Assembly (NCBI GenBank): GCA_017466005.1
Contig: JAFTUZ010000048.1
Span: 1-6,389 of the forward strand
Reading direction: 5' to 3'
DNA length: 6,389 nucleotides
From: Clostridia bacterium
GTDB lineage: Bacteria; Bacillota_A; Clostridia; Christensenellales; UBA1242
Position numbers and translations under genes: made by a program. The notes beneath the pieces are model-generated. The model ran no database searches and was not told the origin of the DNA. It was given only the letters and a program-made list of their open reading frames with translations. The first letter of the stretch is position 1, and every line of letters begins with the position of its first letter. Positions 1-5,387 of this stretch are shown here, piece by piece.

Positions 1-1
1 G

Positions 2-253
2 CTACATAGTTCTGCTTTAATTATGCAAATGTGTTTCAGTTTTGCGTATATGCTTATACCATTAGTAATTATATTTAGTATTGTAACTTTATGTGTCGGC
101 AATAAAAAAGAAGTAGAAGAAATATTATACGATGAAGAAATGGAACTTCAAAATAAAATTGATTACAATATAAGAATGATTTTGAAATTAACTCAAGATA
201 GGGTGTTTACTTTTGAAGAAGCAAGGAAATTGATATTTGAGCAATTAAAATAA
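2..253 (+). CDS. 3' part of an unrecognised membrane protein
   Basis: The reading frame is open to the left edge of the window (from base 2), so the gene probably begins upstream. ATG codons at 23 and 29 exist, but neither has a Shine-Dalgarno sequence before it, so I do not take them as the start. The visible part has one strongly hydrophobic segment (from about FAYMLIPLVIIFSIVTLCVG) followed by about 50 mostly charged residues rich in Glu and Lys that look helical and soluble. This fits a C-terminal membrane anchor with a cytoplasmic tail, or the last helix of a larger membrane protein. I do not recognise the family and assign no function. It ends at TAA 251-253, directly before an intrinsic terminator, so it is the last gene of its transcription unit and independent of valS. 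Confidence 0.55.
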   Translation, partial: LHSSALIMQMCFSFAYMLIPLVIIFSIVTLCVGNKKEVEEILYDEEMELQNKIDYNIRMILKLTQDRVFTFEEARKLIFEQLK

Positions 254-256
254 AAC

Positions 257-288
257 AAAAAATCTATTGGTTTTCAATAGATTTTTTT
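257..288 (+). terminator. Intrinsic terminator after the first gene
   Basis: A perfect 13-bp stem pairs 257-269 (AAAAAATCTATTG) with 275-287 (CAATAGATTTTTT) around a five-base loop (GTTTT). A run of seven T lies at 282-288, and the matching A run makes it potentially usable in both directions. It begins four bases after the stop codon at 253 and separates the first gene from the valS unit. Confidence 0.85.
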
Positions 289-365
289 ATTATGCAATGG
301 TGTATTTTATGCAATATTTAATATTGTTAAATTGGTTTATAAAAGTATTATTTATATATAAAACA
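289..365. other. AT-rich spacer, no gene seen
   Basis: Between the terminator and the valS promoter I see no credible coding sequence, RNA gene or strong repeat. A 68-codon frame at 267-473 starts inside the terminator hairpin, runs across the promoter and has a low-complexity Leu/Phe/Tyr composition, so it is treated as chance. Confidence 0.6.
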
Positions 366-394
366 TTGACAAAAGTGCTGAATATTGTTAAAAT
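366..394 (+). promoter_or_regulatory. Sigma-A promoter of valS, extended -10
   Basis: A perfect -35 TTGACA (366-371) is followed by a 17-base spacer and a -10 TAAAAT (389-394) with one mismatch to TATAAT. A TG dinucleotide at 386-387, one base before the -10, adds an extended -10. Transcription would start near 401, giving a leader of about 80 bases. That is too short for a complete T-box riboswitch, and no conserved T-box antiterminator sequence is visible, so valS here seems not to be controlled by uncharged tRNA in the way common in Bacillota. Confidence 0.8.
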
Positions 395-482
395 ATACCT
401 ACTATTATTTTTACGGTTTAAATTAAGTGTATTTTGTTTAGCAAAATATATTTTTTATTTAAACTTATATTAAGGAGATTTT

Positions 483-2891
483 ATGTTAGATAAAAAATAC
501 GATTTTAAAGAAAAAGAGCATAAATGTCAGAATATTTGTGAAGAAAAAGATGTTTATAAATTTAATTTAAACTCTGAAAAACCAAGTTATAAAATAGATA
601 CACCACCTCCAACTATTAGTGGTAAATTGCACACAGGGCATATGTTTAGTTATGTTCATATAGATGCAATTGCTAGATATAAAAGAATGAGTGGTTATAA
701 TGTATTTTTCCCATTAGGTTTTGATGATAATGGTTTGCCAACAGCAAGATATGTAGAAAAGAAATATAAAATTAAAGCCGACCGTATGGACAGAAACGAA
801 TTTATAGAACAATGTTTGAAAGAAACTGCAATTATGGAACCTGAATTTCATTCGTTCTTTAAATCTTTAGGGTTTAGTTGTGGCTTTAAAAAAACATATT
901 CTAGTATAGAAAATGAAACCCAAAAAATTAGTCAATTAAGCTTTTTAGACCTTTACAAAAAAGGTGAAATTTATCGTAAAAAATCTGCAACTTTATGGTG
1001 TCCGGAATGTAAAACTGCTATTGCTCTTTCTGAACTTGAAAGTGAAGAAATTCCAAGTAAAATGAATTACATTTATTTTAAAGTTAAAGAAACAGGCGAA
1101 AATTTAGAAGTTATGACAACAAGGCCAGAACTTTTAAGTGCGTGCGTTTGTGTGTTTGTACACCCAGAAGATAAAAAGCGTGCAAATTTAGTTGGTAAAA
1201 CTGCAATTTCTCCATACTACAATAAAGAAGTTCCTATTATTGCTAACCCAGATGTTTTAATAGATAAAGGAACTGGTGTTGTTATGTGCTGTACTTTTGG
1301 TGATGAGGCTGATATGCAATGGCAAAAAACCTACAACTTGCCAATTTTAGAAGCAATACTTCCTAACGGTACAATGAGCGAACTTGCTTTAGAATTTGCT
1401 GGCTTAAAAGTTAAAGAAGCTCGTGAGCAAATAATTGAAAAATTAAAAGAGTTAAAACTTTGCTATAAGCAAGAAGATACAGTTCACATTGTATCAACTC
1501 ATGAACGTTGCCACCACGAAGTAGAAATTTTAACAAAGCCACAATGGTTTATTAAACTTTTAGACCATCAAAAAGAAATTTATGAAATGGGTGACAAGGT
1601 AGAATGGCGACCAGAAACAATGAAAAAGCGTTTTTTAAACTGGGTAGATGGTTTAAAATGGGATTGGTGTATTTCTAGACAAAATCCTTTTGGTGTAAGT
1701 TTTCCTGTTTGGTATTGTAAAAAATGTGGAAAAATTCATTTAGCAGATGAAAGTGAGTTGCCAGTTAATCCATTAAAAACGCAACCAAATGTTACTTGCG
1801 AATGTGGTTGCGGTGAATGGCTTCCTGAAGTTGATGTTATGGATACATGGGCTACAAGTTCGCTAACCCCACAAATTTGTATGAATATGGAAACAGGGTT
1901 TGGTTTGGATGGTTCTCATCTTCCTATGGATTTAAGGCCAAACGCACACGATAATATTAGAGTTTGGGACTTTTACACCATAGCAAAATCTTTACTTCAC
2001 TTTGGAAAATTGCCATGGACAAATGTTATGATATCTGGCTTTGTGGTAGATGAAAAAGGTGATAAAATTAGTAAAAGTAAAGGTAATGAAAAAGAAACAC
2101 CTGTTCAAATTGTTGCAAACCGTTCGGCAGATGTAACAAGATATTGGGCTTGTAATATGTCGCTTGGAAAAGATGGTGTGTTTTCACTTGATGAATTTAC
2201 TAGTGGTGCAAAACTTGTTCAAAAAATTTGGAATGCTTCTAAATTTGTTTTAATGTTTAAAGAAGGTGCCCCTAAAACCCAACCAAAACTTTTGCCAATG
2301 GATAAATGGATTTTAGAATGTTTAAAAGAAACACAACACAATTTTGAAAACCAAATGGCAAAATATGAAATGGGTCTTGCTTTAAAAGAGGTAGAAAAAC
2401 TTTTCTGGAATTTCTGTGATAACTATATAGAAATTGCAAAAAACCGTTTATACAAGCCAGAAATTTATGGAGAAGAAGCAAAACAAAGTGCACAATATGC
2501 AAGTTTGTTTGTGTTAAAAGAATTGTTAAAGATGTTTGCTTGTTATATGCCACACATAACAGAAGAAATTTATATGGATAGTTTTGCAAAAGAAGATGGC
2601 AACACATCTATTCATACATCAACATACAACAAACTTGAAGGCGATGTGGATAAACAATTACTTGAATCTGGTTTTGATGTTGTAGAAATTGTTTCTGCAA
2701 TTCGTGGTGAAAAATCTAAAAATAATGTATCACTTAAAAACGCAGTAGAAAAATTGGTTGTTAAAGGATACTCTGATTTTGTAAAAGAAAACGAGCAAGA
2801 TATAATTGCTGTTGGTAATGTTTTAAACATAGAATATCAAGATGGTGAAAAGGAAGTAAATGTTACTTTGGCACCAGCAGAAGAAAAATAA
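483..2891 (+). CDS. valS: Valyl-tRNA synthetase, archaeal type
   Basis: Class I cytoplasmic aminoacyl-tRNA synthetase that charges tRNA-Val with valine using ATP and edits mischarged threonine. The 802 residues show, in order: the HIGH signature as HTGH (50-53) after IDTPPPTISGKL; the segment GFDDNGLPT (79-87); a CPEC zinc-ribbon half (173-176); the CP1 editing domain with TTRPELL (212-218) and GTGVVMCCTFGDEAD (263-277); WDWCISRQ (393-400); a second cysteine cluster (C412, C415, C439, C441, C443); DVMDTWATSSLTPQ (451-464); KMSKS as KISKS (528-532); and a helical anticodon-binding domain from about 605 to 745. GFDDNGLPT instead of the bacterial GTDHAGIAT, and CCTFGD in the editing domain, mark the archaeal type also known from Rickettsia. 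The long C-terminal coiled coil of bacterial ValRS is absent. Start ATG 483 has AAGGAG five bases upstream. Monocistronic: its own promoter lies before it and a terminator directly after it. Confidence 0.95.
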   Translation: MLDKKYDFKEKEHKCQNICEEKDVYKFNLNSEKPSYKIDTPPPTISGKLHTGHMFSYVHIDAIARYKRMSGYNVFFPLGFDDNGLPTARYVEKKYKIKADRMDRNEFIEQCLKETAIMEPEFHSFFKSLGFSCGFKKTYSSIENETQKISQLSFLDLYKKGEIYRKKSATLWCPECKTAIALSELESEEIPSKMNYIYFKVKETGENLEVMTTRPELLSACVCVFVHPEDKKRANLVGKTAISPYYNKEVPIIANPDVLIDKGTGVVMCCTFGDEADMQWQKTYNLPILEAILPNGTMSELALEFAGLKVKEAREQIIEKLKELKLCYKQEDTVHIVSTHERCHHEVEILTKPQWFIKLLDHQKEIYEMGDKVEWRPETMKKRFLNWVDGLKWDWCISRQNPFGVSFPVWYCKKCGKIHLADESELPVNPLKTQPNVTCECGCGEWLPEVDVMDTWATSSLTPQICMNMETGFGLDGSHLPMDLRPNAHDNIRVWDFYTIAKSLLHFGKLPWTNVMISGFVVDEKGDKISKSKGNEKETPVQIVANRSADVTRYWACNMSLGKDGVFSLDEFTSGAKLVQKIWNASKFVLMFKEGAPKTQPKLLPMDKWILECLKETQHNFENQMAKYEMGLALKEVEKLFWNFCDNYIEIAKNRLYKPEIYGEEAKQSAQYASLFVLKELLKMFACYMPHITEEIYMDSFAKEDGNTSIHTSTYNKLEGDVDKQLLESGFDVVEIVSAIRGEKSKNNVSLKNAVEKLVVKGYSDFVKENEQDIIAVGNVLNIEYQDGEKEVNVTLAPAEEK

Positions 2892-2922
2892 AAAAGTTCC
2901 CTTTAATTAAAGGGGCTTTTTT
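2891..2922 (+). terminator. Intrinsic terminator after valS
   Basis: The core stem pairs 2898-2904 (TCCCTTT) with 2909-2915 (AAAGGGG, one G-U pair) around the loop AATT. One bulged T (2897) separates it from an outer AAAAAG/CTTTTT stem, and six T follow the C at 2916. It starts at the valS stop codon and should end the valS transcript. The genes downstream then need their own promoter or readthrough. Confidence 0.8.
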
Positions 2923-2925
2923 GGT

Positions 2926-2952
2926 CTATAAAACATAGTGTTTGCATACAAT
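2926..2952 (+). promoter_or_regulatory. Possible sigma-E (sporulation) promoter of yqfC
   Basis: CATACAAT at 2945-2952 is an exact match to the -10 consensus of sigma-E, the mother-cell sporulation factor (CATACA-T). Upstream, CTATAAA (2926-2932) supplies the ATA core of the sigma-E -35, but the 12-base spacing is slightly short and the rest of that box is poor. Known biology supports it: yqfC and yqfD belong to the sigma-E regulon in Bacillus subtilis. A start near 2959 would leave a very short leader beginning within the ribosome binding site (2958-2964), which is a point against. No good sigma-A promoter is seen in the same gap. Confidence 0.42.
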
Positions 2953-2969
2953 TTTGCAAGGGGGCAGAT

Positions 2970-3242
2970 ATGTTTTATAGCGAACTTGTAAAAAAACTTG
3001 GTATAGAAGAAACGGTAAGTTCTTTTTATAGTGTTAATTTTGCAAATACTGGTTTATCTATTCAGGGTAACGTAAAAATAATTTTGTTTAGTGCTACAAA
3101 AATAGTTTTAAAATATGGTAAACAAACTTTGTATATTTATGGCAATAATTTAAAACTTAACAACCTAAGCAAAACCGAAATTGGAATAAAAGGAACAATA
3201 ATTTGTACAAGTTCGGTGGAGGTGAGTATTGGGCAAGATTAA
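2970..3242 (+). CDS. yqfC: Sporulation protein YqfC (YabP/YqfC family)
   Basis: A 90-residue soluble protein with no signal peptide or membrane segment. Its pattern fits the YabP/YqfC family: a short N-terminal helix (SELVKKLGIEETV), then a run of beta strands (LSIQGNVKIILFSATKIVL, TLYIYGNNLKLNNLS, EIGIKGTIICTSSVEV). The length matches Bacillus YqfC, just over 90 residues. In Bacillus the gene is expressed in the mother cell under sigma-E; the biochemical role is not known. ATG 2970 follows AAGGGGG at 2958-2964. The last 14 bases overlap yqfD in another frame, and the ribosome binding site of yqfD lies inside this gene, so the two are probably translationally coupled. The identification rests on family pattern plus the yqfD neighbour, which together are strong. 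Confidence 0.85.
   Translation: MFYSELVKKLGIEETVSSFYSVNFANTGLSIQGNVKIILFSATKIVLKYGKQTLYIYGNNLKLNNLSKTEIGIKGTIICTSSVEVSIGQD
3218..3231 (+). promoter_or_regulatory. Ribosome binding site and TTG start of yqfD
   Basis: GGAGGTG (3218-3224) lies inside the 3' end of yqfC, with GGAGG six bases before the TTG at 3229. This strong Shine-Dalgarno sequence decides the TTG start: the yqfD frame has no ATG or GTG nearby, and the protein then begins GKINWYGKVTF, as expected for the N-terminus of the family. Confidence 0.75.
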
Positions 3243-4368
3243 TTGGTATGGCAAAGTTACATTTGTAATAGAAGGTGCAAATTTTGTTTTACTTTTAAAC
3301 GAATTAAACAAGCAAAATATACAAGTTTTTTCTGCCAACAGAATTAGTGCTACTAAATTAGAATTTTGCGTAAGTGGTAAATATGTTGCAAAGGTAGTTG
3401 CTTTACTTAAAGATAAATGTTATACTGTATTGCAAGAAAAAGGTTCGGGATTGGTTAAATTAACAAATTCTTTTACAGCTAGGTGGGGGATTTTGGTTGG
3501 TGGTTTAGTGGGCTTTTTTCTGTGTGTTTTTTCTACAATGTTTGTTTGGAATGTTAATGTTGTAGATGATAAAAGTTTGCTTTATAACAATATGTGTAAA
3601 GTGCTTGCCGAAAACGGAATGGGAAAAGGCTCGTTTTTACCTAGTTATGATTGTAATAAGGCAGAAATTTTGTTGCTTGAAAATATTGAAAACTTAAGTT
3701 TGGTTTCTGTTTCTACCAGGGGTGGTAGTTTGCTTATTAACTACACAACAAAAACTACAGCAACAGAAATAGAAGAAGATTTTCAGGTTAAAAACATTGT
3801 TGCAAAGCAAGATGCTGTTATTGCAAGTATAGTTGTTTCTAGTGGAACGGCACTGGTTAAAGAAGGCGATGTTGTAAAACAAGGTCAAATTTTAATTGCT
3901 GGCTATAAAGAAAATGAAGAAGGGGAAAAAGTAGAGTGTTTTGCTAGTGGTTATGTTAATGGTTATGTTTTTAAAAGCGTAACAACACAATTTCCGATAA
4001 ATAAAATTGAATATGTAAGAACGGAAGAATTTGTTGTGCATAACAAACTTTATTTGGGCGATACTTTAATACACGAAATTATTCCACAACATAATTTTGA
4101 GCATTTTGAAACAGAGCAAACAGTTAGTTATATTTCAAATATTATTCCACTAAAACAAGAAACTACAAAAATTTATAAAACAGAAGGTGTGGAAGTTAGG
4201 CAAAGTTTTGAAGAGCAAAAACAAAACGTTATAGACCAAACAAGAATGCTTGCGTTAGAGCAATGTAATAACACAGATAATATAATAAACGAAAGTGTTG
4301 CTACAAACTTTGTTGCAGATATTTGGTTTGTAACTTACACAATAAAAATAAAGGAAAAAATAAGTTGA
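3229..4368 (+). CDS. yqfD: Sporulation membrane protein YqfD
   Basis: A 379-residue membrane protein of the YqfD family (usual length about 390-400), linked to the mother-cell stage of sporulation; its molecular function is not known. The N-terminal soluble part (about 1-85) resembles the family start and is followed by one transmembrane helix at about 86-108 (WGILVGGLVGFFLCVFSTMF) and a large domain presumed to lie across the membrane. Inside it, NIVAKQDAVIASIVVSSGTA and EGDVVKQGQILIAGY (189-226) form the hallmark lipoyl-like hairpin also found in secretion adaptor proteins. The C-terminal third is rich in Glu, Lys and Thr and less diagnostic. It starts with TTG inside the end of yqfC, and its TGA stop (4366-4368) overlaps the TTG start of ybeY, so yqfC, yqfD and ybeY form one coupled unit. 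phoH, which normally follows yqfD in Bacillota, is missing. Confidence 0.9.
   Translation: MGKINWYGKVTFVIEGANFVLLLNELNKQNIQVFSANRISATKLEFCVSGKYVAKVVALLKDKCYTVLQEKGSGLVKLTNSFTARWGILVGGLVGFFLCVFSTMFVWNVNVVDDKSLLYNNMCKVLAENGMGKGSFLPSYDCNKAEILLLENIENLSLVSVSTRGGSLLINYTTKTTATEIEEDFQVKNIVAKQDAVIASIVVSSGTALVKEGDVVKQGQILIAGYKENEEGEKVECFASGYVNGYVFKSVTTQFPINKIEYVRTEEFVVHNKLYLGDTLIHEIIPQHNFEHFETEQTVSYISNIIPLKQETTKIYKTEGVEVRQSFEEQKQNVIDQTRMLALEQCNNTDNIINESVATNFVADIWFVTYTIKIKEKIS
4351..4367 (+). promoter_or_regulatory. Ribosome binding site and TTG start of ybeY
   Basis: AAGGAA (4351-4356) stands eight bases before TTG 4365-4367, which overlaps the yqfD stop in the arrangement TTGA. This site decides the start: an upstream in-frame TTG at 4323 would add 14 basic, Asn-rich residues (VCNLHNKNKGKNK) not expected in YbeY and has no Shine-Dalgarno sequence. 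Confidence 0.75.
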
Positions 4369-4862
4369 AAGTTACCATACAATTAATTAATCAAACAGAA
4401 GAAAATTTGTTAGATTGTAAAGATTTAAAAAAAATTGCCAAAAATGCCCTTTTGGTTTGTAATCAAAAAAAGGCAAAAGTTAGTTTGAGTGTATTTTATG
4501 TTAATGAAGATAAAATACAAGAGATTAATAAAGATTATAGAAATAAAGATAAGGCAACAGATGTTATTTCTTTTAGAATGATAGATAACCCTGATAATTT
4601 TGTTTTATGCAAAAAGAATTTTCCTGTGGATTGGGATTATGCAGATAAATGTCTTTATATTGGCGAAATTTTTATTTGTAAACAAGTGGCTGAAAAGCAA
4701 GCGGAAGAATGGAAGCATAGTTTGAACCGAGAAGTGGCAGAGTTATTTGCGCACGGAATGTTGCATCTTTTAGGGCACGACCACGAAGAAGAGCAGGAAC
4801 GCCAAAAAATGAAAGAAAAAGAAGTTTTGATTTGCAAAAAGTTAGACAAATTTGTTTTGTGA
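4365..4862 (+). CDS. ybeY: rRNA maturation endoribonuclease YbeY
   Basis: A zinc-dependent single-strand endoribonuclease of the UPF0054 family, needed for 16S rRNA 3'-end maturation and ribosome quality control in the cytoplasm. With the TTG start it has 165 residues, within the normal 150-170. The metal site is complete: HGMLHLLGHDH (130-140) gives the three ligands H130, H134 and H140. The second family signature, YRNKDKATDVISF (58-70), includes the conserved arginine R59, and YIGEIFIC (98-105) corresponds to the conserved GDI strand. The start overlaps the yqfD stop, and the gap to the cdd-like gene is only seven bases. In most Bacillota phoH and pgpH lie just upstream and dgkA just downstream; here all three are absent. 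No anomaly is visible in the protein. Confidence 0.95.
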   Translation: MKVTIQLINQTEENLLDCKDLKKIAKNALLVCNQKKAKVSLSVFYVNEDKIQEINKDYRNKDKATDVISFRMIDNPDNFVLCKKNFPVDWDYADKCLYIGEIFICKQVAEKQAEEWKHSLNREVAELFAHGMLHLLGHDHEEEQERQKMKEKEVLICKKLDKFVL

Positions 4863-4869
4863 GGTTATA

Positions 4870-5262
4870 ATGGAAGAAACTGTTGTTCAAAAGTTAATTG
4901 AAAAAGCAAAAGATTGCGTACAAAATGCGTATTGTCCTTATTCAACATTGCCAGTAGGTGCGTGTGTGCTTACTCAAAACGGAATGTTGTTTGGTGGGTG
5001 TAATATAGAAAATGTGGCGTTTGAATGTTGCTGTGGTGCAAGTGAAGTTGCACTTTTAAAAGCGGTTAGTGAAGGTTGTACAAACATAACCGCACTTGCA
5101 ATTTATTGTGAAGATGAAATGCCACTACCATCGGGTAAAGAAAGGCAGTTATTGCGTGAGTTTTCTAGTAGAGCAACAGTAATTTGTGCTAGCAAAACAG
5201 AAACATTACAGTTTGGTATAAACGAGTTATTGCCTTTTCCAAAAGAGCAATCAGATATATAG
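4870..5262 (+). CDS. cdd: Cytidine deaminase homologue lacking the zinc site (probable pseudoenzyme)
   Basis: An intact 130-residue protein of the small, tetrameric cytidine deaminase family, whose active members deaminate cytidine and deoxycytidine in pyrimidine salvage. Family features are clear: AYCPYSTLPVGA (20-31), the nucleoside-binding GCNIEN (43-48, with N45 and E47), ALLKAVSEG (61-69), RQLLREF (92-98) and the end ELLPFPK. The catalytic motifs are replaced. The family CAE box reads GAS at 56-58, so zinc ligand C53 of B. subtilis becomes G56 and the catalytic E55 becomes S58. The PCGAC box reads PSGKE at 87-91, so C86 and C89 become S88 and E91. It should bind no catalytic zinc and probably has no deaminase activity. 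There is no frameshift or internal stop, and conserved stretches flank both changes. ATG 4870 follows GAGG (4861-4864). An upstream in-frame TTG at 4852 would overlap ybeY and is rejected. The cdd symbol marks homology and locus, not activity. Confidence 0.85.
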   Translation: MEETVVQKLIEKAKDCVQNAYCPYSTLPVGACVLTQNGMLFGGCNIENVAFECCCGASEVALLKAVSEGCTNITALAIYCEDEMPLPSGKERQLLREFSSRATVICASKTETLQFGINELLPFPKEQSDI

Positions 5263-5267
5263 ATTTA

Positions 5268-5349
5268 GGGGGCAAAAGCAACTTTCACTTGCGAAAGTTT
5301 AAACGCCCCGCCGGGGCGTTTTGCAAACCCTGTTTGCGCTTTTGCCCCC
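5268..5349. repeat. 82-base GC-rich four-way-junction palindrome
   Basis: A perfect 12-bp outer stem pairs 5268-5279 (GGGGGCAAAAGC) with 5338-5349 (GCTTTTGCCCCC) and encloses three perfect hairpins. Hairpin 1: AACTTTC (5280-5286) with GAAAGTT (5293-5299), six-base loop. Hairpin 2: AAACGCCCC (5301-5309) with GGGGCGTTT (5313-5321), loop GCC. Hairpin 3: GCAAAC (5323-5328) with GTTTGC (5332-5337), loop CCT. Only single T residues (5300, 5322) separate the hairpins. By hand count 46 of 82 bases are G or C, far above the surroundings. The fold could be a structured RNA, a small palindromic mobile repeat (REP or MITE-like) or a complex terminator; hairpin 2 is followed by four T (5319-5322, three of them in its own stem). 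It is not a tRNA: the anticodon loop and CCA-side features are absent. It begins five bases after the cdd-like gene and ends 35 bases before era. Confidence 0.8.
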
Positions 5350-5373
5350 ATACATAATAAAATAATCATACTT

Positions 5374-5387
5374 AAGGAGAAAATATG
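5374..5387 (+). promoter_or_regulatory. Ribosome binding site and ATG start of era
   Basis: AAGGAG (5374-5379) lies five bases before ATG 5385. A possible -10 (TAAAAT, 5358-5363) precedes it, but only a weak -35 (TTGCGC, 5334-5339, 18-base spacer) can be paired with it, and this falls within the right side of the palindromic element. I therefore do not call a promoter. Confidence 0.7.

Noticed and set aside
427..456. Attenuator-like hairpin (TATTTTG/CAAAATA) followed by six T in the valS leader
   Set aside because: The stem is nearly all A-U and weak, such structures arise easily at this base composition, and no competing antiterminator is seen. Conservation in relatives would revive it.
267..473. 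68-residue frame upstream of valS
   Set aside because: It starts within the terminator hairpin, lacks a ribosome binding site, covers the valS promoter and has low-complexity Leu/Phe/Tyr composition typical of chance frames in AT-rich DNA.
395..482. T-box riboswitch in the valS leader
   Set aside because: The leader is only about 80 bases from the predicted start, and no conserved antiterminator sequence or specifier stem is visible.
2272..2830. Minus-strand frames of 111 and 72 residues opposite valS
   Set aside because: They lie wholly within the well-supported valS coding sequence, have no ribosome binding sites and resemble no family; the same applies to minus-strand frames opposite yqfD, ybeY and era.
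4323..4364. Longer ybeY with start at TTG 4323
   Set aside because: It has no Shine-Dalgarno sequence and adds residues unlike YbeY N-termini; TTG 4365 has AAGGAA at good spacing.
4852..4869. Longer cdd-like protein from TTG 4852
   Set aside because: It would overlap ybeY and lacks a ribosome binding site; ATG 4870 has GAGG upstream and gives the normal family N-terminus.
4870..5262. The altered cytidine deaminase motifs as a frameshift artefact
   Set aside because: Both changed boxes are flanked in the same frame by conserved family residues, and four separate codons differ, which one or two indels cannot produce.
5268..5349. The four-stem element as a tRNA gene
   Set aside because: It has four stems of tRNA-like number, but stem lengths are wrong (12, 7, 9 and 6 bp), loops of three bases leave no anticodon loop, and T-loop and D-loop consensus bases are missing.
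5263..5355. Target-site duplication around the four-way palindrome
   Set aside because: The flanks (ATTTA on the left, ATACA on the right) show no convincing direct repeat beyond one or two bases.
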